From Lindgomyces ingoldianus (lineage: Eukaryota; Ascomycota; Dothideomycetes; Pleosporales; Lindgomycetaceae): a stretch of DNA of 64,000 nucleotides. The notes under the pieces were generated by a model. The model had not been told where the DNA came from. It searched no databases and saw nothing but the letters and a program-made list of their open reading frames with translations. The first letter of the stretch is position 1; the number at the start of each line of letters is the position of its first letter. Position numbers and translations under genes: made by a program. Below are positions 1-12,306 of this stretch, one piece after another. The stretch is from the NCBI RefSeq assembly GCF_010093535.1, contig NW_022985162.1, positions 3,012,637 through 3,076,636 of the forward strand, in the 5' to 3' direction.

Positions 1-552
1 TCATGACGTCTGGAGTGCACCCAACCAAATTCCTTTGCGAAAGTGGCTATGAAATGGCTGTGAGGCTTGGCGCATGCTTGGCATCATCTCGAGGAACCTT
101 GGCGGACGCCTCCTTTAGCTGAACAAGCACTGTACTTGCCGCTAGCATGGAGCTTGGTAAATGCACAACCCTTCCTCCGTCAGCACGGTGGACCACATCA
201 GAGCACCCTCTGCTTAGTACTCGTATTTGCCAGTACTTTTTGGACAATATCCCCTGCACGTCGCACCGTTCGCATTGTTTCGGGCAAGTCGGAGCTTTTC
301 CCTGGGCCGAAACTGTCGGGAAGCATGGACCGCCAACGCTGAGTCTTGCAAAAAGACAATTAAAGGTGAAACAGATGCGCACCGTACACTCCACCTTTCC
401 CCATATATATCCTCAATCGTGAGATTAATTGTAGACGCTGGACGGTTCATAACGTGTCTGTCGCATGGTCTTGATGGAGAAGACGTCCATGGCGAGGAGG
501 TGGTGTTCAGCCCAGCCTCCAGGTATTATGATGATCATCAGACTCTTTCAAT
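1..552. other. Left-edge intergenic sequence, no supported gene
   Basis: The stretch carries several overlapping short frames on both strands. None resembles a known domain and none has convincing splice sites. It lies 3' of the rhodopsin-domain gene, so part is probably its 3' UTR. I see nothing else in it. Confidence 0.5.
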
Positions 553-1994
553 TCAGCTATTCAGCTTCCAGTATTCCTTCTGGGAATCTCCCGACACTTC
601 GACCATGTTTCTGAACCGCCCTAGTTCAGCTTCTGAGCTGTGTTCTCGATAGAATGTCGGTCCAGCGTCATGTTCCGTTTGGCTTCCCGAATTGTTATCT
701 GTGTTCGCCGAGAGTTTACTTAGAGAATATGTCCGTGCTGTCTGTGGTGTCGACCTGATAGATGGTAACTGGTTGTTGAGCAGCGCTCGCGGGAAGAGGC
801 GAACGGCAAGAGGTCGGAGCGGGGGGATACTGACACAGATGATGCCAACACTGCACTCTATCACCGATAAGTTCAAAGTTGGGACCGCTTGATCTATGCA
901 GGAATAACATATATTAGCTCGCCATTCGGCTACTGGAAAGGGAAGCGAAGAATGTGGTAAAAGCTCCTCTGAAGGGTGAGGTCGGAACCACTTACACGTC
1001 AAATCTGCATTGCGGAGCATGTCGAGTTTAGTTATTCGCAGGACACTGGCTACGCAGGCGCTGTGTTCATTCAGCTGTGACTCACAGTCAGGTCAGGTCG
1101 TTCCCACTCACCCAGCCCCACCACCCAAAAGTAAGCAGAGAATGATCCGTTGCTTCAACGACATCTGAAGCTTCCAAAAATACGGCCATGGGAGAACGCA
1201 CAGAACAATGTCCGTTGCGACGGTAAGTGCCGAGCTAGCGTAGAGGTAGTCAACATAGTTGACACATTTCCCATTTAGATTAGTGAAGTCCCAAGCCGCT
1301 GAAACCGGACGACATTGAAATATTGTAACGAAGACACCAGTAATCCAAAGGCCACCGATCACTACAGCTGTAATCAACATGGATATCCGGAACCTTTTCT
1401 CTTGGACGAAACGAAGATACGATGCGATGATGGAGATCTTGGTAAAGGCGACTGCGAATGCATAGAGAACTTGACATATAAATAGATACTGGTCCAGGTA
1501 AGTGTTAACGCCATTCTGGGCGCTTCAAGAAAAGCAAGCTCACCTGAACAGCGCTCTTGATAGTTTGCAACATGGTCGGCATATCCAGAAGCCAGACGTG
1601 AGTTCCCATTCCATGATTAGTAGCTAAGACTGTGAGCTCGATCGACGTCCTCGGGAGAAGTACTAAGAAATACCTGCAATACACACAGCGGCAAGAGCGA
1701 CGGTGAGTACCGATGCCACTAATATTAGAACTATAAATCGGCCCGTAAATACAGCGACTCTGGAAGTTGCAGCTGGGACTCACTGTCATCCACAAACACC
1801 TTTCGAACCATGCATATCCTCACGAAAAGACGTAAACTAACGAAAATCCCGACTAGAACGATGAGGGTGATATTCGTAGTCCGGACACTTCTGGAATTGG
1901 AAGAGTGGTCGTCGAAATCGAACTGACTGGTATCCACTGTATATCGCTTCCTGATGACGGTAGTAGAGTCGGCCATATGAGATAAGATTCGCAT
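553..1994 (-). CDS. PTH11-like integral membrane protein, fungal rhodopsin domain
   Basis: Six exons fit on the minus strand: 1994-1784, 1730-1674, 1623-1544, 1488-1112, 1060-996 and 893-553. They join in phase to 376 residues. Most donors are GTGAGT/GTAAGT-like. The protein has seven hydrophobic segments, beginning with TNITLIVLVGIFVSLRLFVR near residue 40. Hallmarks of the fungal rhodopsin-domain family (PTH11-like receptors) are present: GMGTHVW after TM2, IFQCRPVSAAW in the long extracellular loop, CVASVLR before the last helices, and an IECSVGIICVSIPPLRPL segment near the end of the 7-TM core. A polar cytosolic tail of about 90 residues follows. Relatives are plasma-membrane sensors; no ligand can be inferred. 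A second Met at residue 7 is an alternative start. Intact, and confident as to family. Confidence 0.88.
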
Positions 1995-3966
1995 TCTCTA
2001 TTGTAACGTTACGGAAATATCTGATTATGCCCCAAGATATTGTATAATCAGATTGTATGCCCAAGTGTTGCATTGGCAGTTGTGTGGGTTAGAGAGGAGT
2101 CAGGAACATTTCGACACCGAGGGTTGTTCGAACAAGGCGTGAAACCGGGGGTCAGAGGTGATACCGCTGACTGTGTCTCAGTGGTCTGAGATATCAAAAA
2201 AAACATCGATTTTCTCAAGCCGCGTTTGAGGCGTCCAGATTAGCCTAGCTTGACCAAATCCGGGACGCTTCCAAGGATCAACATGATTGCCAAGTGCCAC
2301 CACCACCAATTGACAGCTGCGAGGAATAATATTGCAGGCTTTAAAGCTGCATGTGGAGAAGGTATTGTCCTATGTGTGAGCTAAAATACAGCCTTTTTTC
2401 ATGCATCTGACGCCACGACTCTTCGGGTGGGCGAGCCCATCGGATAAAGCTTGCGAATCGGTCAATGGATATTATCTGGTGCGACATTCGAAACTCGGTT
2501 TGCAAATATCGATGCCCTGCTGAGGTTGCATGGCCGATGATGCGACCCAATCCCAAGGACCTGGACTCTGGGCAGATCGACACCTAGTCCACCTCCATGA
2601 GTGACATGTGTTTCCAATTCCCACATTCGCGGAGCGCGGTATGCATGAAAATCTTCTCTGCAACATAACCCTTGAACCATGTTGCTCCCCAAGCTGCTGC
2701 ATGGGATCAAGGAACTGCAAGTCGTACTGGCTGCCAGATTTTGGACATGTCAGCCAGAACGCCGAGCGCAGGGAAGATACTTATCCTCAATTGATATCGC
2801 AATATAATATGATAAGCCGTGACATCAAGCTTTAGGATCCCGGAATGCGTTGGGCAAGTGGGAATCAAGCTGTGGGGGAGCTGCTCCCTCGGGAAGGCCC
2901 GGATCGAGTCCCGTCACGTGTGGCTCACTGGAAAGCTCAGTTCGCTCTGTCTCTCTCTGACAGCAGAAAGTAGTCATCTCTATTACCAAAAGCAACCTGG
3001 ATACTGAATATGGAGAGACTCATTCCGTCAAACAACCCAAATTTGAAGCAAATTGCTGACTGCAAACCGCTTTCATTACCCTTAACCCGAAGGTTTATTT
3101 CGAACGGGCTGGCGGCATTGTAGTAAACCTCGCCATTGGTCAAATTACGATCAAGTAAGAACCCCGCACACCTCGGTCCCTCTACCATGCCTTAGCTTTC
3201 GTATCGTGAGGGCCATCTCGAGCGTCGCTAATGTTTCTTCCCAGGATTAGACTTTCGAGAGATCTTTCGATGAGACTGGGCGCCAAATGATGATAACCTC
3301 AGAAGTTTGTATCTAATTGACCGACTTTCATTTCTTATTCGTGTCTGTTGTTCGGCCTTGGATTCAAATGTGAATGTCCTATACATTCTTTTGGAATAAC
3401 ACAGTCAGAAGCGTCATCTCTGTCTTCCAGAACACTTTCAGACCAGCTTGCAATAACGAAATCAATACAATACCTAGCTCGCTAAACCGAGATGGGACTT
3501 GGAGTTACTGCCTTGAGATTCGAACTTCACCATAAAATGAATGCTTCATCGAGGGACGCCGTTAATTTGTATCCTACTAGCAAAGCATTGCGGTATTCAT
3601 CACCACACTCGCAAATACAGCAGAACAACTCTCATCCTGTGCTTCCTATTCACAATTCCTTCTGCCTAATCTCAATTTTATTTCGAGATTTAATGTTGCT
3701 CATTCAAACTTCACTTTGGTCTCAAGTTTAGTTTCAACCCCCAACACCTTCCGAATTCAGACGCCGCCATGCCCTTCTTAGCCTAGTCTATCCCCAGAAC
3801 CCAAATTTATGCTTCTCTATTTTTAACGTCTCGTATTTGGTAGATCCTCCTTTCACTTCAACTTTCAGCTCTGTACCCCAGAAAACCAAATGCAAGTCTC
3901 CCGCCATGTTCTGCTTCTTGTCGCATTCTTCGCTTTCGTTGTCCTCATATATGGCGGGCTGCGGGA
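1995..3966. other. Long intergenic region without a supported gene
   Basis: Only short random-looking frames are seen on both strands (for example near 2340-2580 and 2937-3188 minus). They lack recognisable domains, codon bias or splice continuity. The right part is the 5' region of the membrane-protein gene that starts at 3967, including a CT-rich, intron-free leader. Confidence 0.5.
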
Positions 3967-4039
3967 ATGCCTCGACATAAACGCCAGCGGCCTTCCTGGC
4001 TTCCGAATTGGGTACCGTACAAAGATGGCAGAATCCTAG
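3890..4039 (+). other. Overlapping upstream ORF (49 codons)
   Basis: An ATG at 3890 opens a 49-codon frame that ends with TAG at 4037-4039, about 70 nt inside the following membrane-protein ORF and in a different frame. The predicted peptide starts with a basic residue and a strongly hydrophobic run (residues 7-21), like a signal anchor. It may be a translation-attenuating uORF. Alternatively it may mark an unrecognised alternative 5' exon of the downstream gene. The reading is direct; the role is inference. Confidence 0.3.
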
Positions 4040-5872
4040 GGCTTGCCAGGCAGACCAATTTGGCTTGGATATCGGCAATACTGGCCTTGTCATTCTTTTC
4101 GATGACAGTTTCGTATGCGACAGAGAAGAGCAAGTTCACGAGTGTTAAATTTGTTCACTCTTCCCGGTCAAACACCATTCTAGTTCTTCGAGTGTTATCC
4201 GAGATAACGAGTGTTTTCCTCGGAGCAACCATCTACTCGACATTCGAGGTGGTCCAGTGGCTCCTAATTTCAAGACCGGATGGCATTCGATTTCCCCAGT
4301 TTCTCGCACTGCAGTCCAGCACGTCTCAACTCGGCCTTATTTGTTTGGTATTTGGGAGAGGTCTACCCGCTAATCAATGGCCAATGAAGCCACGAGTGAT
4401 GAGCTTGATACGACTCGTTGCGGAGGTGTCAATCCCAGTGATAGCAGTTTTGATCATGAGTACGTTTCCCCACACGTGTTGCTTTAGTAACTCACTCACG
4501 GCTTCTAGGTAACGTGAATACATACCCGGCATACATTCCAATAGCGAGCACGATGCAGGAATACGCGTTTGGTATGCAGCCCTTCAACGCGAGCGTCGCC
4601 TCGCAACTCGGGGTCATGGAAGATCTACTTTTCAACATCAATTATGTCACCTTTTTGAGCAATCCTCTTCACTCAATCGACCAGTCTCCTCACTCAGACG
4701 ATTGTAGCAGAGGGATAGCCGTATTCAGCAACCACAGCTGCACCCGTCGAGTTTTGATGACCCAAGAATACCAGATGGTCGATGCCAATCTCCACCTCAC
4801 CAAAGATCAAGATTCCGAGGTCGTTCTGTCGAAGAATCAGCAAATCTACGAACTAGAATACCATGACAATATCCAGGTCTCTGATGAAAATCTAGAATGC
4901 AACAAAATACACTCTGGCCCCGCTTACTACAATATATGCACCCGAAACGCAGATGATGGATGGGTACAAGCGGCTCTAATAGCTTGCCCTGCGGACTTGG
5001 TCGTAATCGGAAAATGTGTGCAAGACCGGAGCTGGGAGTCTGATGCAGGATACACGACCTCTCTGCGACCCTCATTTCTGAACGCCACGGTTTCTTACGA
5101 CCGCCGTATTGGCTCAATCCTAGATCACAAAGCTGAATCAGAGCCCATACCCACATATATCGATGCCTCCGACTTACTCAGAGCAATGACAGTCATCCTG
5201 AATACCACAATTCCTTCCCAAGTCGCCGCCGACTGGAATCCCATCCTTGGACCGCCGTCCCATTTCTTCGGTCGCCTTATCGCCGGGCATATGTACCGCA
5301 TCAGCAAGGTCATGGAAAACACTCCCTCGGCGCGGGTCAAGGGTGTCAACGCTCTTCAATCCATCATCGCCATGTCACTATTCTACTGCCAAAACGGGAT
5401 CCTCGCGCAAACTGTTCTTCCCTTTGCCCCCAACGCCAACACCACTACCACTACCACTACCACCAACGCAAGGCCGAATTTCCACGAAGGCGCTTTCGAG
5501 GGACAAGATAAAACATCCCTTATTGCGCTTGCAGAGACTCGGTATCGAGTGCAAGTCGGGCGCGCGACATTATTCGCATACGTTGTGCTTTCCGGTCTCG
5601 CGTTGACGATTTGCATCATCGCATTGGTAATTGGGAGTATTTGCGAATTAATCAAGTTCGATGCGGAGCCGACGCTCTGGCCGGCGTTGGACTTCTGGAC
5701 GCAGTGTAGAGTCGAGGATAAGAATGGCGCGTTGGTGCAGGCTCAGAAGAGGGCGGATTTGGCGTGGACGCAGGGACAGGATTTGTTTAAGGAGTTGGAG
5801 GGGCTGAAGGTTACGAGGCGGAAGAGGAAGACTAGAGATGGGATGGAGTTGCCTGTTGGAGGGGAAGGCTGA
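3967..5872 (+). CDS. Multi-pass membrane protein of unknown function
   Basis: Two exons, 3967-4459 and 4509-5872, join in phase across a 49-nt GTACGT...CTAG intron to 618 residues. The N-terminal third has about four hydrophobic helices (NLAWISAILALSFFSM, ITSVFLGATIYSTFEVVQWL, SQLGLICLVFG, VSIPVIAVLIM). A long extracytoplasmic region of roughly 330 residues follows with several N-glycosylation sequons. A final TM helix (LFAYVVLSGLALTICIIALV) precedes a charged C-tail with an RRKRK cluster. This topology is common in uncharacterised Pezizomycotina membrane proteins; I recognise no enzymatic domain. A threonine run (about eight Thr) encoded by ACC/ACT repeats at 5442-5465 sits in the luminal part. 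The start is the first ATG in frame, but the overlapping upstream ORF makes the true 5' end uncertain. Confidence 0.75.
5442..5465 (+). repeat. ACC/ACT trinucleotide repeat (poly-Thr)
   Basis: A short trinucleotide tract inside the preceding coding region encodes about eight consecutive threonines in the luminal domain of the membrane protein. Confidence 0.8.
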
Positions 5873-6696
5873 GAAATGGAGATGTGATTTCAAGGCTTGA
5901 TAGCTGGAGGGTGGAGAATGACGCACCAGCTCATGGTAACCAAACCATGCAATTATCTGTATATATTTAACACTTCAATACATTCTCTTCCAGGATTCCA
6001 ATTCTAACCCCGACGATTAGTAGTATCTCTTGCAGTTTTAACTCCCACTTGTCACTCTTCTCCCCTCCTCCTCTCGCGAAACAACCTACAATCCTCGACC
6101 TCTAGCCAATCTAATCGCAGCAACCCCAACGACTTGCCAAGCTTCATATGACCAATCAGCCCCGCGCCTGATATAGCAATCTCACATCGTGCATTCATCC
6201 GTTCCGAGGATACGGAATGCAGCGCAGGGGTGCCGCAATGTATAAGCGTTGGATGTGGCACGGGTGGAGAAAGAATGAACTTCACATCGACTTCGCCGTC
6301 TCGACTCCCATCGAACTGCATTTATCGATTCATATTTCCAACACCACATCCATTCATGATCGGAATCCCGCATCAAGAATTCGGAGCAAATCTTTAATCT
6401 CTCTAGCAGGCCCTGTACGAGTTTTTTGCAAACGGTGTTGTGAACTCGATCCGGAGTTCCTTTCCCTGGACATCGTGGACGTTCGATATCCGTAGGCCGG
6501 CTTTACGCAGCGCAGCTCTGCACCCCCTTTGTACGATAACGGTTCCATCTGCTGGCTTTTCGACGCTATCCCTTGGATCTTCTGCTTTCTCTTCTCGTCG
6601 CCCTCAACCCTATTCCATCCCTAAATCCTCCTACCCTCCTACAACCTCTCTTGCCGTCTTCTCCTTTCCCTCCGTGTCAGTAACAAATCTCTCCAA
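5873..6696. other. Intergenic, possible missing 5' exons of next gene
   Basis: No complete gene is visible. A CT-rich stretch (about 6590-6690) precedes the start of the single-TM protein. Proteins of that design usually carry a secreted N-terminal domain, so upstream exons could lie here, but I could not assemble any with confidence. Confidence 0.4.
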
Positions 6697-7374
6697 ATGG
6701 CAAAACCCTCCACTACCCCTCCGCCTAACAAATCTCACAAATCTGGCCTCTCCCTAGGCGCAACCGTCGGCATAGCAATTGGAATCGCACTCCTTGTCAT
6801 CTTCGGTGCGCTCTTCGCCTGGATACTGGTCCGGAGGCGGCGTAGGAGGTGGGGCAAGAAAAGGAATAGGATGGGTGAGGTGGGGGTGGTGGGGGTGGTG
6901 GGGGATTCGCCGGATGTCGAGATTTTGAGGAAGGTTGAGCAGGGGAAGAAGGGCGTAGAAGAGGGGGATGGTAGTGGTGGTGGGCCAGAGCTTAGAGGGT
7001 TGGGGAAGGAGAAAAGTATAGGAGTGGGGGTGAAGAATGAGGGTGTTGCTGTTATGGAGTTGGATGGGGAGAAACCTGTGGTGGAATTGGATGGTGAGAA
7101 ACTTATGGTGGAATTGGATGGTGAGAAACCTATGGTGGAATTGGATGGTGAGAAGGAGAGGGCAGAGTTGCCGGTGCTTGGTGCCGCAAGAGAAAGGCCG
7201 GTTAGTGAGTTGCATTCAGAGGAAAGACCGCATGAGTTGTCGACGAGAGAAGAGCAGGTGGTGGAGATTGGAGAGAGTGGGAGGGGAGTTGTTGCGGAGT
7301 TGGATGGGACGCCAATGGAAGAGCCCCACATTGAAAATAAGGAGATTGGAGCTTCGAAAAAGAACCCAGGCTGA
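6697..7374 (+). CDS. Single-TM protein with ELDGEK tandem repeats
   Basis: A 225-residue frame begins with a short Thr/Pro/Ser segment. One TM helix follows (GATVGIAIGIALLVIFGALF, about residues 27-46), then a stop-transfer block of arginines (RRRRRR) and an acidic, Gly/Glu-rich cytosolic tail. The tail carries four near-identical 9-residue units of the type ELDGEKPMV at about residues 121-153. The start used is the first ATG in frame, but the resulting ectodomain is very short. The family typically has a Cys-rich or WSC-like secreted domain fused upstream, so this may be only the last exon of a longer gene. Antisense frames over the same DNA are Ser/Pro-rich shadows. No function is assigned. 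Confidence 0.5.
   Translation: MAKPSTTPPPNKSHKSGLSLGATVGIAIGIALLVIFGALFAWILVRRRRRRWGKKRNRMGEVGVVGVVGDSPDVEILRKVEQGKKGVEEGDGSGGGPELRGLGKEKSIGVGVKNEGVAVMELDGEKPVVELDGEKLMVELDGEKPMVELDGEKERAELPVLGAARERPVSELHSEERPHELSTREEQVVEIGESGRGVVAELDGTPMEEPHIENKEIGASKKNPG
7057..7155 (+). repeat. 27-nt coding minisatellite
   Basis: About 3.7 tandem copies of a 27-nt unit encode ELDGEK(P/L)(V/M)V. The last two full units are almost identical at nucleotide level, pointing to recent slippage or unequal exchange. Confidence 0.85.
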
Positions 7375-9049
7375 AGACAGGCGTCAACGAACCATAGTAA
7401 CGTCTAGAATAATAACTCATTGCGGAAAGGATTTTACAAATCCTCAACGGTTGCTTTCAAGATACACTTGAGTTGAAAGGAATCCACTTCAACCTCTCAA
7501 GTCCCCTCCACGAATGAAGCCAATTCTCCTATCTTTCCTCGACTTTCGACGCGCATGCAACCCAACCCCCATCCCCTGTTCTGACACCGTATATCGCTTC
7601 CCACCCCGCTTTCTAGCGATGGCCTTCCCCAGTATCACTTTAATTACCCATGGCCTCATGGGAACCTTCCGTTCAGTGTGCCTTCCAACTCAACCATACC
7701 TCCCTCTGATCCATACATCTCCATATCGTTCACCTGAGTCAGTATTCTAAGAAGCGGAAATAACGCAGGCAGATCATTCAGCGAATTCCTCGCCTTCCGT
7801 AAGCCTCCATTCCACCACTCGAAGATCAGCCCTAGTCTTAGAAAACACGCGAGAGCGGTGCCGATGAGATCACCGAATAGGTTTCCTCCGCTCTTACCCG
7901 TCTTAGCCGCAGGGGACAAGTGTATTGGTGTTTAAATAGCTAAGGTGAACGGACGAATTAACTTGCCTGGGGTTCTAAATCTCCTTACTTCTCGCCTTGG
8001 CATACGTGTACTCTTTTAGTGAGGGTGGATGCTGTTGTAGAGGATGGTAGCTTGTAGCATGTCTATCTGCTCTTGCGCAAAGATTCCCGCATTTGTTAAC
8101 CGATGGGAACCAATGAGTGCAGAAATAAACAAGATTGGACAAATTAGAACGCTTGGCGCGCTTCGTGTCGTTAATAAGAACACGAAATTAGGATTCGTAC
8201 ATGAGGAACAGAGACAGGAGTTGAGTTAGCTTGAGGTAGGAAGCTGCAGTTATCTCTTCTATCAGCAATAAGACCTAGGATTAACTGATTGATTAGTATT
8301 GTGAATCGAGCAGCGTCCAAGGTTCAGTGTACCCGTGCGAGAAAACGTGTTCAGAATCCCCCATAGAGTTAGGACGGAGTAGCAATACAATTAGCGCAAA
8401 ATATTCAGACTCCTGTTTTTTAATGAGGGGCTGTTTTATCTAGGACTCCGTCACACAGCTATTTGCTAAAAAAAAATACATATTTTCTGGTACTTCCCTT
8501 GGCCTTCTCTAGCACGGCGCCGCATATATATATATTTTTAGAAACGCCTTTAGGTCAAACAAAGACAATTAGTGACAAAGATAATAACTTACTACGAGAA
8601 CTTGCCCTCGTCTGTAAGACGTTAGTAATATATTACATTAATCTTCCCCTTTTGTCTCCCACCTAAAACTCAAACTGTTTTCAGAAGAATCTACCCACAA
8701 ATCTCCAGCGCCAGACCCAATCCCAGCTATCCTTTGTTTCCTCTACCCTCCAGTTCTGCACCGTGAGCCTGAAATATTTGCAGTTCCAAACCCCCGAGTT
8801 GGCTCTGCCATAGGCATAGATAGTGATGTAATGCAACGCCAGAGCAAGGCTGGAGGAGTACGGTTACAGGCATGCTTGACAGGACTTCTGCAGGCTTAAA
8901 ATTTGATTATCATTTACATACATACCCGCCCACCCAACCAAAGCAAAGGCATCCCCCTAGACACCAACGCTGTGCTGTGCAACCCGCCCCCAACCGAACC
9001 CAGTACGATCCAAAATGCCACCGGTCCTGTCCGTCTACCTTTCTATTGT
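7375..9049. other. AT-rich intergenic region, possible degraded gene
   Basis: 7.9-8.7 kb is AT-rich with TA runs. On the minus strand, 8230-8044 and 7919-7656 contain frames with hydrophobic or amphipathic stretches (for example LFGDLIGTALACFLRLG) that could be remnants of one membrane-protein gene. They are separated by stops and no confident splice model exists. Otherwise nothing is recognised. Confidence 0.35.
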
Positions 9050-12000
9050 CTATATTCCCTCAGCATCATCCTTACCGTTACTTGACTTGAAAACCCGATG
9101 TCGAGCCAAAAGCTGGCTAATCATAAAATGGGCGACGTCCTCATCTGCCCAGTAGGAAAGATGGCTCGCGATGCTCGCTAGGAGGGAAATATCGAAGGCC
9201 TTGAATGTACGCCGTTAGCTTAAGATCTGGATTAGAGTAGATTTTGTTTTGGAGAGGGAGGGGTGGGTGATCGTACCCCTTCCTGAATACTATAATCGAC
9301 CCTGCCATTCGCGTTCAACGCCCGAACTTTCGCCTCTTCCTTTCTCAACTTGCGACTCCGTTCCTCAAGGTCTTGCCACTCAAGATCCCTTTCCATGTCT
9401 CTCTCTTCCTCACCCCCCTTACTACCGCCGCCGCCGTCGCCAACATTTTCCCTACTCTTCCGCCGTTTCTGAAACCCCGCAAACAACGTCTCAATCTCAG
9501 CATCGATAAGCGTAGGTGGGTGTTCCCCCACCTCCCCCGTCGCAATCACTTCCTCCCCCAACCTCCGTTTCCTCTCCTCATTAAAGCCTCCTCTTGCCGG
9601 TCCCCCATCCTCCCCCCCAATCCCCATTCCCGCCCCTGGCCCTGGAATCACACCGGCCGCCACATTCGTCCCCGCCCCCACCGACAACGGCCTCGAACTC
9701 TTCTGGCCTGTGAGATCTTCCCTCATCCTCCCTGCATCCACCCCCGTAATGCCCAAACTCCGATTCAAAATCCCACTCGCAATGCCCGAACTCACGCTCG
9801 TCCAAAACTCCGTCATCCCCTGTCCCACTCTCGCGCCGATGCCTGTAAGACCCTGGGCAGCTGGTGCGCCGAAAATCCCCTTCTTAGTGTAGGGTAGCGG
9901 TTGCGGTTTTAGGGCCGACATGGCGGGGGAGATGAGAGGTTCTAGGCGGTAGGAGATGGGATCTGTGGGATGGAAGATGTTGAAGATTTGTTTCACGGCG
10001 GGAGAGGAGACAGTGATGTCGAAGGCTCTCTCATTAGGGATTTGGGAGTGGGGGTCGGGGGAGAATGGATCTTCGAGGGGGCTAGCGGGGGTTTCGGGCA
10101 GGACGAAGGAAGAAGATGAGGGTCTTGCAGCGATTGTTCGTCCTTTGAGCATTTGGAAGAGGCCAATGGGGGAGCCTAAGGCGTAGAAGTCCTCGACGGG
10201 GAAGTCGAGTTTGAGACTTTCTTCGGTGGCGCGTCGATGTTTGCTGGATTGGGATGGTCGGGAGTTTTTGTCTTTCTGTTGACATAGAATGTCGAACATG
10301 ATGGCGGAACCGAGCGAGTGGCCAACCAAGGTGACTTTGCCTTTGAAGGAAGGGTTTCGTTCTTTGAAAAGGCGGTATATGCGATTGCATTCCTGCAAAA
10401 CTATGCGAGAAATGTGGCCTTTGTACGCTGGGCTTTGGTAGAGAAGGATGTCCAGTGCAAGGTCGGTTATGAGATTGCGCACTGCCGGCACACCTTCTAC
10501 CGTGATATCGTCCAGGTTGGGATATTCGTGATCCTCGAAATCTATGTCGCCAAGGTCATGTTCCTTGCGGTTATGCTTTAAGCTCTGCTTGGGGAAATCC
10601 AGGAGATGTCGCCAGCAAATGGGGAGGACCTGAATGCGACTGTTCTTTGTTTCCTTCTCAACCTCGGAATTAAGAGCTTGCAGATCAGGAGAATTCGCGT
10701 AGATAGCCTTGAGCGACTTGCGCATCGTGTTGACGTCATGAACGAAATTGACGCTCTCGAGGCGCATGCCCAGGCGCTGTCCGATGCCATGCGTTACTAG
10801 AAGTAGATGCTCGATTTCTCGGCCTTGCTCATCCTTGCTTTGATCTTTGTAGTCCTCGCGCATCTCCTTCTCGTCCCGTTTCCGAATTTCCTCCTCTTGC
10901 TTCTCCGAGTCTTCTGGCTGGGAGGATGTCATGAGGGAGGACATGTGTCGTTCAAGGGTCTTGCGCCTCGCTTCCGAAGGTGAATCCGCACGCTCGTCCT
11001 CGGATGTAGGCTCTGATGAAGGTGTCTGTGGTTGCTTCCCTGGATCTTCCCCGTAAGCCAATGATGGAGTGACGGGTCGTCCTGCAGCCTTCTTATCCTT
11101 CTTGTCTTTCTCTTCCCTCTCCATTTTGTCATCCTTGGGCTTAGGGTCTCTTTTCCTAGCAGGATCTACAAATCCTCGGATATATTTCATACCAGCGAAG
11201 TGTCCACCACCGGCGAATCTTGAATACAAAGTACTACCCATGCGGGTGAGGAAATCGTCAGTCAGTAACCAGGCCGCCATTTCGTCTTGATACGTCACGA
11301 CCGAGTTCATATGAGCGCCAAACAGGCGATAGGTCCTTGGGCTATCTTCTGGGGTGGAGGACGCCGTGGGCTTCTCAGTTGTGATGTTTTCATCCACGCG
11401 ATCGGAGTTTGCTTTCTCTCGGAGATCATCGAACGAAGACTTCGGGGTGACGGGATTGGAAGTCGAGTCACGCTGGTTAAGAAGCTTTCTATAGTCGTCA
11501 CCGGCCTTGACATTCAGCGAAACAGGTCGCGTCCGTGGCTGCGAAGCAGAGCGTTTCTCGGCCAGCTTCGTAAACCGCCAAGGCTTAACTTTCAGGTAGC
11601 CCTCCTCCAGCTGTGTAGCCAGATTTTCATCCACAGGCTCTCCTTCGGCGGTAAACCATGTGCCTCTCTTGACTTCGTAGACAGGGCCAGGCCAGTATGC
11701 GGGGGCAAGCTCGCGGGTCTCAATCTCAACATCGAACAAATAGTCTTCATTGACCGACACTTTGGTACTTGTCTCAGGGCTCGGTGCTAGGTTCTGGGCT
11801 GCAGGCGAGAGTGGACTCAAGAGATCTCGCCTGGATTCTGAGGTGTCTGCTTCGTCGGCGAGTTTCTGGAAGGCGTTTTCTATGGCGCGGGAGTCTCCGG
11901 GAGAGAAGGGGATGAATTTCTTCGGTTTGGGGACAGGCTTGTCAGGGGATGGGGTGGCGTTGGAAGAAGGGAACGGTTTTCGTTTTGGGATCTAAGATAG

Positions 12001-12306
12001 TAGGCAGTTAGCCACGAACAGTATGAGGCGGGGGTAGGACAAATGGCAAAGACGCACATCGACTGCATGAAACCACCGCACGACGAGGGGGGGACAGTCA
12101 TTGGGGTATTTACGCAGACTCAATCTATGCCTGCGGTTGATGGTATGGTCCCCTCCCCTCTGTGCGCCGATGGCCGCGGGAGCCGTCTTGTCTTTCTCAT
12201 CGTCGTCCGTATGGGGGGGTTTGGGGGTGGCACTCCGGGAGCCCCAGGGAGAGAGAGCGTTGAGTCCTGCGGAGAGGAACCCGGGCTTGCTCTCTGGGGT
12301 GGACAT
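9050..12306 (-). CDS. DDHD-domain phospholipase (PA-PLA1 family)
   Basis: Three exons, 12306-12058, 11991-9277 and 9199-9050, join in phase to 1037 residues. The N-terminal part has the family block PPLVVRWFHAVD running across the first splice junction into IPKRKPF. The centre holds the lipase nucleophile elbow GHSLGS (near residue 638), preceded by LLVTHGIGQRLG. The DDHD region follows with FYALGSPIGLFQML, NIFHPTDPISYRLEP and the conserved VDY...AFDIS...SHLSYWADEDV end completed by exon 3. Members are intracellular phospholipases A1 that hydrolyse phosphatidic acid or other phospholipids and act at ER/Golgi or mitochondrial membranes; the yeast relative is Ddl1. Low-complexity Glu/Lys/Arg linkers flank the core, as usual in filamentous fungi. 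The protein appears intact. It is divergent from the 2EXR gene, with 473 bp between start codons. Confidence 0.9.

Noticed and set aside
2880..2960. tRNA-like GATCGAGTCCC box
   Set aside because: No cloverleaf with matching acceptor stem could be folded around it.
6735..7331. 198-codon minus ORF over the repeat protein
   Set aside because: Ser/Pro/Thr-rich shadow of the plus-strand repeat; no domain, and the plus frame has a proper TM segment.
9373..9897. Plus ORFs within the DDHD gene
   Set aside because: Antisense to the lipase C-terminal region; Pro/Arg-rich with no start context.
11287..11790. 167-codon plus ORF
   Set aside because: Antisense to conserved N-terminal DDHD-gene sequence.
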